Origin: Klebsormidium nitens
Lineage: Eukaryota; Streptophyta; Klebsormidiophyceae; Klebsormidiales; Klebsormidiaceae
Assembly (NCBI GenBank): GCA_000708835.1
Contig: DF237179.1
Span: 62,001-126,000 of the forward strand
Reading direction: 5' to 3'
DNA length: 64,000 nt
Shown: positions 22,319 to 34,205 of the stretch, piece after piece
How the letters are laid out: each line of letters starts with the position of its first letter
Numbering within the stretch: position 1 is the first letter of the stretch
Notes under the pieces: generated by a model
What the model was told of the DNA's origin: nothing
What the model saw: only the letters and a program-made list of their open reading frames with translations
Databases searched by the model: none
Position numbers and translations under genes: made by a program

Positions 22319-25300
22319 TTGGTCTGCAGCTTTGACCACCACTATAGAAGGCAGACGCGCTTTCGTGGACGGAGGTCCAGAATGGCCCGGTGTTGCCGCC
22401 CCGCTTCTAGATATGGGTGGAGCCTCGAAACACAAGTAGAGGGAGTCTCGCAAAAGGCGGAGACACCAGTTGTTTTACTGCGCGAAGGATGGACCAGAGG
22501 AGCACAACTGCAGCTTCTGCGGTGGTCATGCAAAAGAGGTCTGCAAGTGGGTGCTCTGCGCATGGTGGAACGTGAGGCTTTGGCAAAGCGCAAGGGGTTT
22601 CATGGAACTGTGGGGATGGGAGTTGCCCCTGTCGCTGGCAGTCGTCCGGTTGCTGTTCACAGCCTGTCCGATACTTCCTCTGATGAGGGGTTTCGAGCCG
22701 CTGTACAGGAGCTGTCTAAACCCCCAGCCGGCGCTACCAACGGCGCTCCCAGCCCGTCGTCTCCTGATAGCGCCCCCTCTAGTTTCCCCGACTCAGTTCC
22801 TCTCCACCAAAGTGAGGACGACGCCAGTGTCTCCAGCAGAACGTTCACTGTTGAGAAGGGACAGTCTCGGACCGCCAGACTGAATGGAGCTTCGGACGGT
22901 TCAGATGAGGCGCGATGGCAGTCGTCCCGGGGGGCGTCCAGCAGTGCTCCAAGAGACCCCTCTGAGAGATGGGAGAGGGGCGTCGTACGGCAGCGGCGGA
23001 CAGTGGTCGATCGCTGGGTGTCTAGCGATGATGAAGAGGACTACCTTTCTAGGAGACCGGCACGCTATGAAAAGTGGGACCGCAGTCTTGCCAGCGAGTA
23101 CTCAAACGCGGATCGCACTGATTTCAGGGGGCGTCACAGGCCTTGGGTCCGGGGGGCCCGGGCCCCGGTTTCGGAACCTGCGGAGGTGACAGGTGGCGAA
23201 GAGGGGGATGGACAGGTGGCCACGTTGCAGCGGCGCGTGCCGACAGAACTGTTGGCGATTGTCAGGAAAAGAAGGGCGCTAGAAAAAGCGCAGCAGGAAG
23301 GGTTGGCGAGGGGAAAAGTTTCGGACGTGCTGAAACAAGCGTCCAAATCCTTGGACGAATTAGAAAAGGGAAAGGCGGCACAAACCGGAAGTGTGACGAT
23401 CCAGCTGGAAGGTGATGCATCTGAAGGAGGTGAGGGGGGGATATCGGGAGTGGAGGTGCAATGGGGGAGGCGCTGGCGGAAGGCGCAAGAGCATGGGTTG
23501 CAAAGGTCATTGTCGCGGCAAGTAATAAGACTCGCTCGGCGGAAGCAGCTTGATAAGGTAAGGGGCTTTTCTTGCACCTCCTTTCTTAGACGCGCTTGTC
23601 ATCCAGTGCTTGGTGGTTCCAAGTGACCTTTTAGGCGCTATCTGCAATCACCGGGTGGCTCCTTGTGTTTGTTGGAGTCTGCTATACAGGTTTGTCGCCC
23701 AAGGCAGCTCAGCAGAATGGGTTCATGGCTGGCGCGTTGAACACAGCAGCCTGGGGCACCATTGCTTGGCGTGTTGTTGAGCATCTTTCACCTGCCAGTA
23801 ATGCATATTCGACTGGGTTGGTGCAATCAATGTGACAAGAATCGGCTGTTTCCCACCGTTGAATCGAGCAACTGATGACTGGACCAATGCGTACCACTTG
23901 GCTTTCCGCAGGTCTTTGCAGCAGTTGAAGATGCAAGAACAAAGGGCCTGCAGCCGGATCGCAAGACCCTGAACGCGGTCATCGCGGCGTGCGCGCACTG
24001 CGGCGATCCTGACCGGGCGCGCGACGTGTTTACTGAGATGGTGGCGAAGGGTGGGCCCGGCGTGAACGAAATCGCTTACGGCGCGCTCCTTAGGGTAAGA
24101 ACGTTTCGTTGGAATTTGGGTTTGTTAACGCGTAGAACTAGCATAACTCTGTGGTTTGTATGTTACCGGGCATGCATTGTCTTCACCGAGACGGTTGCAG
24201 AGGGTGGACCTGGCACGAACGAAATCATCTACGGCGCGCTTCTTAGGGTGCGGGTTCCCGAGATTTAACTTCGGGCTTGTTACGCCCACTGAATGGCGAT
24301 TGAGTACTAGGCTCTGGTTCTGTGAATTTGGTTTATTCTATGCTTCGTGGAGTTACGGGGCCCTTTGATAGAGCCTGGCTGCTGCAATGAGACACGTCCT
24401 CAGTGAAATATACTTTCAACCCCGCATATGAGGTCCGTCTCTTGTGCAGGCTCCAAAAGCCTTGCATGTCTTTCAAAAGTCGCTGTGACCGGATGTGACT
24501 TGGCTCCTGTAAGGCCCTGAGTGCCGCTGAGGAAGCCCCGCAGTTGCTCAAGACTGATTCTTCGTCACTGCCCTGGCTCCCTCCATGCACCAGCACGGAA
24601 TTTTCGAAGCTCAGACGAAGTTGCTCAATCGAATTTATTTTAACACTTTTCAGATGCTCAGCAGTAAGGTCTATGGAGTGCCTTTCCCGACAGGCCTTGG
24701 TTACTGCTGGACGCTCAACGCGGCTGCTCAGAAATGCATACCACTACCACAAACGCCCAACGTATTGAAGGAGACCTTTCGAACACTTTCAAGCTGTCAA
24801 TACTAAAAAGGCCAATTTTCTAGATTCTTTTGAGAGTCCTAAGCTCTAGAGCTTTGAAATGTTGTGCAGGCATATGGGGCTGCCGGGCGTGTCGAGGAGG
24901 CCCTCCGATTGCTCTCTCTCATGAGCTCCCCCACCGCCCCCGGCGCGCCCCAGGTTACGGACGTCCATGTGGCGACCGTCCTGAACGCGTGTGCGGACGC
25001 CGGGGACTCGCTGCGCGCGCGGCAGCTGCTCGAGTCGAGGGGGACGCGGACAACGCTCGCGTACAACATGCTGATCAAGGTGTGTGAAAGGCCGGTGCGA
25101 AAAGGCTGTAGAGCTTCAAGGATGGCTAGGACCGTGTGACCTAATTTTACGCGTATAAGCATTTGCGTGTAGCCAAGTCCTGAAGAGGAGGGTTTTAGCA
25201 TGCTGATCAAAGTGGGAATGAGCAACCGGAGATGTCAATACGCCACTCGCCTTTAATCAAGCTCCTGGAATCTGGCAGTGTCGAATGGCTGAATGATGAT

Positions 25301-28300
25301 CAGTTTCTGCCAGGAGCATATGACATGCTGGTCAAGGTGTGTGAATGGACCAGAGCTGTGAAGTTCTGCGAAAGATTCGAATTCGGACCGTGCCCGGGTT
25401 CGCTTAGACGAAATGTCCAGGTCATACGTTTAAAATCAGTTGCATGCAGCGAAGTCTTGAAGCAGGATTTCGCTTCTTAACATGCTGATCAAGGGTGGGA
25501 AAGAGCACCAGAGGTATGAGTACTTCTCGTGGCTCCGATCACGCTTCTTGGATATGGTATCCTCTGAGTGCCTACTCGGTCCTCTTCATAAGTGCAAGGT
25601 CATGTTCTTTTTTGGAACCACTCAAGAACGTCCCGAGAGCAGCGCTCCGCGCTAGCTGTGATCCAACGACGCCAAGCATTCCGTTTGCTTGAGACTTTCT
25701 GGCCTTTTAACATTGCCCGGTGTTTTTCAGGCGCATGCTAAGTCTGCCACTCCTCTGGGAGCGCTGCTGATCGTCGACGAGATGCGTGCGCACGGGCTGG
25801 CCCTGGACCGCAACACCTACAACAGTTTGATTCTGGCCTGTGTGAATGGGGACAACATGCCCAGGGCGTGGGAGTTGCTCAAGGAGATGAAGGTGAGGTT
25901 TCATAACCAGTTCCCGCTTCGGCTTCTAGTTTGGGTACACAACTTTTTGCATTCTGCTTGGGAGCCGGGTTGAAGCATGGAAGCATGCTCGCAAAGGGAA
26001 GTCGCCATATCGTTGTAAGGTCCTTTGAAGAAAATGTTGGAGTCTTTGAGGGATTTGCCTAGATTTGGTGCGTTGGATTTTGAGCGGCCTTGTAACAGGC
26101 CGATCTTGCCGGTCTCATTCCATAGTGTTGGTGGACCTTGTCATCAGGCACTGTACACGAGCTTTCAAAATAAATGGTTGCGAACAGTGGTCCTCAGATG
26201 CTCGGTATGTTTGCTTACAAGTGCGAACTTTAGAATGTCGTCAGTAGCTAACCAACCCGCCCATGTGCACTGAAGAAGTCGAGCATCCGCTTCTGTCTTG
26301 AATCCCCTGCTTCCAAACACCAGTCCGAACCGCGAGTCCCTCATCGCAGTCCGTTCACAGCTTCCAGCGTCCTGAAACGATCACTTCCGCCCCTGAAATT
26401 GCGACAACAGCTTAAAGTAACCATGTCAGCAACACATTCGAAAAGCAGGAACAAAAATTGTAGGGGATTCAGAGCTGAAAATTCTTTTCGCCCGCAGTCC
26501 CGTTCTAAGTTCCTGGAGAGCCTGCAACTAGCCCCCGACGCCGTCACGTATACGACGCTTCTGCGCGGCGTTGCGCGCCCCGGCGCGCTCGCGACCGTCC
26601 TCCGCCTCGCCGAGGAGATGCACACGTCATCGCCCACGTGTCGGTTCGACCGGGTCGCGTACGGCGCGCTCTTGGACGCATGCATTAAATGCGGGTCCCC
26701 CGACACCGCGGAAAGCGTTTTGGCCGAAATGGAGGAACGCGGGCGCGAGGATCCGAAACTGCGCCCGGGACCGTACGCGTTCCTGACGCTGATGCGCGCG
26801 TTTGCGGCGGACGGGGAATTAGAGCGGTGCGAGGAGCTGCGCGAGGCGATGTTCAGCAGCCGGTGCGCCGGGTGGGCGACCGTCGCGCAGCGGCAGGAGG
26901 CGGACGAGCTGTGCCTCGAGGCGGCGGTCGCCTCAGGTTATGTAAGCGCCCCCACTTAGATAGAAACGGGCTCCGGTTCACTTCCTAGCGTTCCGCCGGT
27001 CGAGAATCAAAAGTGTACTTTTGCAGTCTGCCAAAATTTCTGGTTTTGGATTCTTCTTGAACGTGTCGTGCCAAGAGACAATGGTCGCGCAAGGACATGT
27101 GATTACCCTCTCGTTTCCGCACCCTCAAGCGAAAAGACTGCAAGCTTGGAAGGTTCCGTTACTTTCCTCTCTTCGTTCGATCATTCCTGAATCTTCAATC
27201 TGCGAAGGTCGGTGACGCATTGCTATCGTTCCTTTTTATAAAATGATCGGTCTGAAGCGCGTCCCCCGCTTGTGACGGCCCCTCTGCGGCGTATGTTCGC
27301 ATCCTGTCTTTCTTGCATGGCTGTACATACCCTGGTCAGCATGCTCGTTGTTAGTTAAGCGTGCGACTATCCTATTCGCTCCTTCCAGGCTTCTTTCCTG
27401 GCTTGCGCTTCACGAGAATGGTGTGAAAGGGGTACCTCTCACCCTTGACCACATATAACCTTTGCGGAATGCCATTCTTAAAGTTCAGTCACAACTTCTG
27501 CTACTATACGTTCCTAAACCCACCATTTATTTTGTCACAGACCGGCCCCGCCAAGCGCCTGCTGCGCACCATGAAGGCCGTCAAGGAGGGCCGCTCCCTC
27601 TCGCAGCGCGCCACCGCCGCGCTCGTCCGCTTATACGCCTCCGAGGGCTTTCCGGCCCAAGACTCTTTCCGGCTGCAGCCCCTGAAGTTCCGGAAGGACG
27701 CCTCCCCAGCTGCGCGTGTGGTGACGAGAAGCCTTCCGGTTATTCCGGAGCTGATGTTTGTGACGGAAGACAAGGACTTGGGAGAGGTGGCGGTATTGCT
27801 GGAGGAGACGCCGGTGGTGCTGGTGGTTCGTGGGCAACCGGCCGAAGGAGGGACGGAGTTTGTGGGGTATCTGACCAAGGCGGAACTGCGAGGGGTGAGT
27901 TTTGCAATTATTAAGATTTACGTATACTGCCTTTGTCTAGGTTTTGCGTCTCAAATGACTGCAGGTATGCGGACGTCCCTTGGCTTTGCTCGGCGCGGTC
28001 TGGTATCGGCGTCGTTGACGTGTTAGGCCTTCCGGAGGGACTGCGCGTTTGAAAGTGTTTGGAAGCGTGCACCTTCGTGCATCGACCGTACTCTGTCGGA
28101 AAACGCGTGTGCAGCCTCTGATCAGAACGCAGGGAAGTCCAATCAAGTTCGTCTGGTTTCAGAACGTAGGGACCATTAACCAGGTTCGTCTAGTTTCCCG
28201 GTCAGTCACGGCGTGATCAAGTAGAGTCAATTTTGCACCGACTTCGCTTGACGTCGTGCATGCCTGTGGCTTGTCCATGGCTTTTACGACGGAGAGCCAT

Positions 28301-29021
28301 GGTTCTGGCGCTTCAAAACAGTCTACTCTGCTTAACTTCTGAAATACGAGTGTCTTTCCAGGGGGATCGCCAAGTAGCGGAGCTGATGCGGCCGCTGGCC
28401 CCCCCGATTGCGTTCGACGACCCCATCTCTCACGCCGCCACGCTGCTGCTGCAAAGCTCGAGCGAGGTCCTTCTGGTTGTCGAAACGGAGCCCAGAAGCC
28501 GTTCGAGGGGGCAAGAAACGCAGCCAAGCAACCCCCCCGGAGGCAAAGCGCTGGCGACGGTAGTTGGGATTGTGACACGTGGCCAGCTGTTTGAGGGGGT
28601 CTCTGAGGGCGGGGCGTCTTCCGGGTACCAGAGCGACGACGAGTCCGGTCTGGAGATGATCAAACAGGACTTGAGCAAGCGGGGGGCGGTGGTCTCCCCG
28701 CATAATCCGGAAGAGGTTCCGCGTAATCCGGAAGAGGGGCGGGCGTTTCCCTGGAGGTCCCGTCTGGCACAGTTATTCAGAAAGGGAGAATTGAGCGAAC
28801 TAGAAGGGGCGGAAAGCGAGGGGGAGATGGCGGTGGAAGACGATCTAGGGTTGGAAATGATCCGCCAAGACATGATGAAGTTGGACGGCGGTCCGGTCGG
28901 GAAGAAGAGCGGCGCGAAGAAGGACCAAAAGAGCAGGCGGGCGCTATCGCGGCTGGCATATCTGGAAGGACTTGACCTCGACACGGATGATTTGCTCGGG
29001 GCAGACAAGAGGAAAAGCTGA
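22319..29021 (+). CDS. CBSPPR1: PPR repeat and CBS domain protein (CBSPPR1-like)
   Basis: Exons: 22319-23557, 23912-24094, 24870-25079, 25731-25892, 26498-26941, 27541-27894, 28362-29021, all joining in phase 0, up to 1083 residues. Exon 1 encodes a long polar, Ser/Arg-rich N-terminus ending in a basic helix; the true start could be a later Met, such as 22613. Exons 2-5 encode pentatricopeptide repeats (TLNAVIAACAHCGDPDRARDVF, TYNSLILACVNGDNMPRAWELL, AYGALLDACIKCGSPDTAESVL). Exons 6-7 encode a CBS pair: a MFVTEDKDLGEVAVLL unit, then VAELMRPLAPPIAFDDPISHAATLL with VGIVTRG. The order matches the Arabidopsis PPR/CBS protein CBSPPR1. PPRs bind organelle RNA and CBS pairs usually sense adenine nucleotides. 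The acidic C-terminal tail has a repeated LEMI[KR]QD motif. Introns after exons 2 and 3 hold decayed copies of the exon ends. Confidence 0.85.
24022..24252 (+). repeat. Duplicated end of PPR exon 2 with donor
   Basis: The last about 70 bp of exon 2 plus its donor recur about 153 bp downstream (landmarks GTGTTTACTGAGATGG at 24026 and GTCTTCACCGAGACGG at 24179). Both copies end in TACGGCGCGCT(C/T)CTTAGGGT, so the copy holds a full-looking donor. It is about 80% identical by eye. Confidence 0.87.
25060..25500 (+). repeat. Four spaced copies of the PPR exon-3 donor region
   Basis: The exon-3 end ACATGCTGATCAAG followed by GTGTGTGAA is repeated in the intron. The ATG of this landmark lies at 25068 (real), 25200, 25325 and 25482, offsets of 132, 125 and 157 bp. 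The 25325 copy keeps GTCAAGGTGTGTGAATGGACC and so a full donor. The sequence between landmarks is only loosely similar, as expected for old copies. Confidence 0.82.
28125..28200 (+). repeat. Two tandem ~36-bp units in the last intron of the PPR-CBS gene
   Basis: A unit of the form AGAACG(C/T)AGGGA, a short variable part, then CAAGTTCGTCTGGTTTC or CAGGTTCGTCTAGTTTC occurs twice in tandem about 160 bp before the final exon. Confidence 0.65.
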
Positions 29022-30955
29022 TAATAGTCTGTCCTAGGCTGCCTCGTTGTTATGTTGAGATGACTCCTGACTTTCAGTAGACGCGTTGTGCTTGACAGTT
29101 CGAGTCTTGTGAGAAATCTTGATGTGTTATTTCAATCGAGCATGGTGCAACACGTCATCTAACAGGATATCCGATTGTTGAGGCCAGGCTACAAAGGACA
29201 CAAGTAAGTCGCTGCTGAACCTGCACTTGGCATACTCTTGATCTCATCGATTCACTTACTCCATTCACTGGACATTGAATGTTAGTAAGCTTGATGCTTC
29301 TTATGTGTATGGCCGGACTCTCAGATCAATCATGGGCCTGTATCACTGATGATTACGAAAGGGTGTGAGCTTTCAAATGATCAGCAGTGGGGCAAATGAT
29401 ATATTCAGCGCAGGCGAGCCGTGCGCTCGCTGTTGTAGCGTTAGGAGATTGAGCGCGAGCGTTAGCGGCTGCTCGAAGAGCCATACATGGCATACGTAAT
29501 CTACCAAGGCAATCATCATCGGATGTTTACTTCAGCTTTACCTTACCGGCCATAACGTTCGACGAATGTGACTGCAGCATGTAGCGACCTAGACCGTTGA
29601 CCCATGAGCAGGCTACATTCAAAGCTACTCTCCTGGTCGCATGCGTTGGTCTGATGTGCATATGCCGCTTTATGCCGGTGACGCGTCATTAAATCTAAAG
29701 GGGCACTTTGTAGCGCGGCGCCCGCGAGTGATTGCAAAAGAAGGATCATAGATTGACTGTAGCAGCTAATGCGCCGCCTATGGACGTCACATTTCGGGTA
29801 TCATGCCTGCAGGACATTGGAAACAGTTTAACGACGTACTTGAAGCGAAGCGTTGCTTAAGATTTGCTTTTTGGCCGTTGCTTCCTCTTTACCCGGCTCT
29901 GGTTGCTGTACGTGAATAAAACCTGGCTTAGGGGAAATCTATCCTGCTGAACATACCCGGACATAACATACCATACCCGGACATAACATACCCGGACATA
30001 CCTGAACATAACGTGACCTCGTGCTCTGCACACCGTTGAGGCGGGCTCAGGTGCTGCGGCGCCCGCGGGTCCGGCCGGCTGCATACATACAATTGGACTG
30101 CCTTTTCTAAAATGATCCATTGACGTTCAAAATTAAGCATCAAATTGGCCCCAACATTGGGGCCACTCCGCACCTCTCTTGTTGGGCGATAGGATTCTCA
30201 GTAAGCAACCGCCGCGCGTCAGTAACGGGGAAGCTCCGACATCAGAAGTGTTGAGAACGGACAGCGTATCATTGCTGTTAGCTCGGCACGTGTGGCATCA
30301 GAACAAATTGAAGAGGGGCGTTCACCAGGCGCCGGGCAGGCGCCGCTATTTTTCAGTTCCGTTCCTATAATCTTGAACTTTGAGGCAACGCCTTTTAGCC
30401 GGGTAGAAGAACTTACATAAGAATCATTACGTCCTTCGATTGGTTTTTATGATTCCGAGCGGTCGTGAGCATCTGCACTAGAAAGGAGGCCTCGAATTCC
30501 GGACACCACCTTGCAGAAGCCGACTACGACGAGCCCGCACCAAGAACAACATTATGCAATATCAAACATCAGGCCCCAGCAATGTTAGCTGGCAACCTTA
30601 GAGTCCATCCAAAACTTTCTGGCCCTAAAGGTTACCCGGCAAACTTGTTCACTCTTGACTCTTTTTTGTGGATTAGACGGTTAAAAAATTCAAAAGCAGC
30701 GAAGAGTATATAGTTGCAGACGAACAAGTCCTACCAAGTTACTAGTACAAGTTGCATTCTGCTCATATCATCTATGGTTGCCAATGCCAAGCTGCTGATA
30801 CCGAAAATACATGAGAGACACCGCTGATTGATATCAACCTGGCTCAGTGTGGCTGAAACATAATTATATTAGATTCTGCAAGCTCATCTGTGCAAGGCGA
30901 GTGGCGCTGAATCACTGAGTCAAGCAGAGATTGAATCAGAGACTAGCAAACAAGG
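29022..30955. other. Intergenic region without recognised genes
   Basis: No coding frame resembles a known protein. It contains the minisatellite at 29951-30012 and a short GC-rich patch at about 30045-30080. The rest looks like ordinary AT-rich spacer. Confidence 0.45.
29951..30012. repeat. Short CCCGGACATAACATA minisatellite
   Basis: Units based on ACATACCCGGACATAAC follow one another three to four times with small variations in length. This is a simple tandem repeat in spacer DNA with no sign of coding use. Confidence 0.85.
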
Positions 30956-31258
30956 TCAGCGCATGCAGAAAAGGGCACGATCATGGTTACTACCCTTCAA
31001 CAAGTCGAGAAGCATTTCAGCTTCGTTTTGAAGGAGCACTTGCATCTGGTGCTGGTGTAATATCCGCTCTTGGACGAGGTCGAGCTCCCACACTATCATG
31101 TCCACCATGTCTGGTTTCTTCAAGACAGACTTCTTTCTGGCTTCTTCTTCGAGCTCCTTCTCCCTCTTTTGCCATTTCAGAATCTTCTCCTCGTCTCGTA
31201 GAAGCCGTTCTCCAAGCTCTACGAGTTCTTTTTCAATGAATTCAAGGGACAACGACAT
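30956..31258 (-). CDS. Possible small coiled-coil protein
   Basis: A 100-codon frame from an ATG at 31258 has strong coiled-coil character: acidic and basic residues with leucines and isoleucines at heptad spacing (FIEKELVELGERLL, WQKREKELEEEARKK). A second helix-like part follows (DMIVWELDLVQERILHQHQMQ). Such composition is rare by chance, so it may be a real small gene or the remnant of a larger one. A donor-like site (AAGG, then GTAGTA) lies near its end, so it might be one exon of a spliced gene. I do not recognise the family. Confidence 0.4.
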   Translation of the reverse strand: MSLSLEFIEKELVELGERLLRDEEKILKWQKREKELEEEARKKSVLKKPDMVDMIVWELDLVQERILHQHQMQVLLQNEAEMLLDLLKGSNHDRALFCMR

Positions 31259-32114
31259 GGTGTGAATCTGAGCTGTCTTTAGCCTTCAGTAACCTGCTTT
31301 GCACCTTCGCCCGTCTGAGCTGTTGCCAAGATTGAGGCGATGAAGCGACGCTGCCTGTTTGCACAAGGGCCTTTCACGATTCTGTGTGCGCGCCTGTGCG
31401 CGCCGCGCGCGGTATTTGATTGATGACTCTGGAAAGTTGCACCGGGGGCGGCCGCGGCTGGAGGTTTAGGCGAGGTCAAAGATTTTGAGGGCGGCTTCGA
31501 CTATCTGCACCGTTCGATGCAGCTGCTGCGTACGATCGCACGGCAGCTGTGCTGCCGCTCAGGGTTTGCTCTTTGATTTGCTGCCGCACTCTGCCGCGGC
31601 TGTTCATCCGTCGACAGTGTGAACACTGAAATCTTCTGAGTGCTTGGTCACGTAGCTTGACTGATCGTGAGATCGTCAAAACTTCTCATATCTTGGGGGC
31701 CGCTTCGCGACTGCACAGCTGACAGAATGCTGTCAGCAACTTTGCACAACAAGGTGCAGATACGCAAGCTTGAAACAAATGACTTTGAACAAACCAAATT
31801 CTGCTGGTTTGCGGTCTATGTCAAATTTGACTGCTCGTGTTTCTTCATTGCCGTTAGGTGCATCTGCAAAAGCCTTTAGGAGTAGTCCCATGCGGTTCTG
31901 CGAAAACGAGCTGTGGAATGAGCAGAAAATTAAGGCTCCAAGCTATCAAGCTAATCCCAGAATGTTACAGACATGAGTTGCGATGTAATTCCAGGGACAA
32001 AAGGAAGATTTCAACGCCTATTCACGGGCCGGGTGCTCCTTCAAAGAGGAGAACCATCGACTGCGTCGAGCAGGTCCGTCAAGGAAGTAATAGAAAAAGT
32101 TCTCTGGAGGCTAA

Positions 32115-32222
32115 GTCAACAAGAGGAAGTCAACAAGAATTCAACGAGAGGAAGTCAACAAGAATTCAAAAAGAAGAGTCGACAAGAAGTCAACAAGAGG
32201 TCACGAGAAGGTCAACAACAGG
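32115..32222 (+). repeat. Purine-rich AGTCAACAAGAG tandem repeat
   Basis: The text is built from seven or so units related to GTCAACAAGAGGAA and GTCAACAAGAATTCAA, with drift toward the right end. This is a simple minisatellite; in one frame it reads as a Gln/Lys/Ser-rich peptide with no likely meaning. Confidence 0.8.
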
Positions 32223-32708
32223 AGAGCAGGAGCAGCCCCGATGACGAAGTGGGTGAGCTTTGGAAGAGCTCGCTTCAGCGTGGCGGCAGAAGCTGATCAA
32301 TCAATCAAGAGTCACACGGTGCTCAATCTGTTGGAGTGGATTTGGTTCAGAAGCATGCACGAGATTGCAAGAAACGATGGTGAAATTTTGGAAGCATCAG
32401 CCAGGGCTTTGGGCAGGTTGCAGTGGTTTGTGAACAGATTATTGCAAGAAATCGTTAGATTAGAGTGGTAGAGCAGGTGGTCAGCAGGTATGCACATAGC
32501 TATAGCAAGGATTGCGGTTCTAGTTCATTCCCTGTGTCCATCGTTTGTTCATCGATAGAATGCCCCTGCGCTTTGCCGTGCAGAAACGACACACTTTCTT
32601 CGTCCAACCGGGTCATTGTCCAACAACATCAGGCGGATCGGGTGGATCGCGAAAAGCTGGCTTCATCGATAGCGGTCGCAGAAGTTGGCCCAAGAACTAG
32701 AGGTGAGT

Positions 32709-32915
32709 GAAGTGGTGTCTCAGATGCTGCCCTTCTTGCTGTCTGGCGCCCGGCGCCTCCGGGCGTCTGGCGCCTCCGGGCGTCGGCAGCTCAGGCTGTC
32801 GGCGGCTCCGGGCGTCGGCAGCTCCGGCTGTCGGTGGCTCCGGCCGCTTACGTCTGCGGACGGAGGGCTTAAATTTGCCCGACAGCAAGGGGGGCAGCAT
32901 CTGAGACACCACTTC
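32709..32915. repeat. Foldback element: 35-bp inverted repeat around a GC-rich core
   Basis: The left arm (32709-32743, beginning GAAGTGGTGTCTCAGATGCT) and right arm (32881-32915) are reverse complements with two mismatches. The 137-bp core is very GC-rich and made of units like GGCGTCGGCAGCTCCGGCTGTC. I see no target duplication next to the arms, so this may be a foldback element, a damaged MITE or a structured RNA locus. Confidence 0.8.
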
Positions 32916-34205
32916 CATATCTTTCTGGGCTTGACTTGTCGCTGTAGTGTTATGATTGAAGTGTGGTTCTTGAGAGTGCTGCTTTTCGGAGGTTGATGAG
33001 GTGAATGAAGCTGCTGCTTTTCCAAAGCTTCGTGTCAAATGCTTGCGGATTAGTCTTAGCTTGCGGTCTTGGCTTGGCTTGGAGAGGACGTTCTCGTGCT
33101 CAATGTATTGAAATGGGTTTTGATCAGCAACGTGCAGTCCTCGGACAGTTGATGTTGCAGTGTTGGTAGCAGCAGCTAGGCTTTGATAGGTTTTCGTGAT
33201 TTTGAAACTCGGCTCGTCATAGCATGATATTCATGTAAATAAGCTAAGGATAGGATTCAGACTTGGACCATGTGCAGCTTTTCAAATGCATGAACGAACT
33301 TCATTGAGAGGGGCAGATCGGCTTTGGATTCAATCAGACGGCTACGCTGGAACTTAGCTTTCTGGACCATTCGAGCTAGACGAGCATGGGTCGTCGAACC
33401 ACGGAACTTGATTTTGTTGCACCAAGGAACTAGCCTAAGCGCCATGTTCGGACAGCGCATGATAACAGCATGTCATGCAATCATTTGTCATGACGCAAAA
33501 TTAAATGTTCTACTCCAAAGATAGAGTGTCTGATACTCCGGTTCGGTCGCGGGCCCCATGGAGGTAAAGCTCAATTGAAAGCATTCCCCGTTGCATGTGT
33601 ACCAACCAGGGTGCCCTCTCTTCTTTGCACCCCGGCAGTCTGCAGTCACCTGTGCTTTTAGTTCACGCCTTGTATAACAAATTCTACACAAAAGACGGTC
33701 ACACATGTGACCTTCCATATGCTGCGATGGGAATTTCGATATACATCAGGTCGAGTCTCCGATCGAGTTGATTATCAGCTCACCGCTTAATCATGCATGC
33801 GCCCATGTGTGTCCTAGATAAAAGCTCATGCGTTGAGTAACTTACGATAAGAGTACGTTTGGCGCTTCTGGCCACGAATACACCGTGCCACAATCAGGTC
33901 CATTCATATTCGAGCTGTCACGCGTGGGTCCGAAGACTGGTCAAGGTTGCGGGCCGACTCTAGCGAGTCATCAGTTGGCTCATGTCGGATGATCTCATTC
34001 ATCGGTGTGCAAAAGACGGCCACTTTGGATTGTGTACAAGCGAGCATCTAGAAGTCTCTTGGGCCAGAGGAGAAATTGCATTTGGCATGCGCACATGAGC
34101 AACGTTAGTGGTCGTTATGTTAACCTACGGTCACGGTGTTAGTATAGACGATAAGCATCAGCAGCGAAGAGTCCTAAAAGCTGAGCTGAAGTACAACTGA
34201 GTCAG

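Larger units (their letters stand above)
31259..34205. other. Intergenic region with repeats, no recognised gene
   Basis: This 2.9-kb stretch holds a GC-rich island (about 31385-31455), a purine-rich tandem repeat (32115-32222) and a foldback element (32709-32915). Open frames around the last two are by-products of the repeats. Nothing is recognised from 33000 to 34205. Confidence 0.5.

Noticed and set aside
22470-22883. Cys/His-containing frame (CAKDGPEEHNCSFCGGHAKE) overlapping PPR-CBS exon 1
   Set aside because: It looks like a zinc-binding stretch, but it has no further support and the alternative frame leads in phase into the PPR exons.
29951-30012. CRISPR-like spacing of repeats
   Set aside because: Units are contiguous and short with no unique spacers, and the genome is eukaryotic.
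32685-33038. Frames on both strands around the foldback element
   Set aside because: They follow from the inverted and tandem repeats themselves; the peptides are mirror by-products with no family match.
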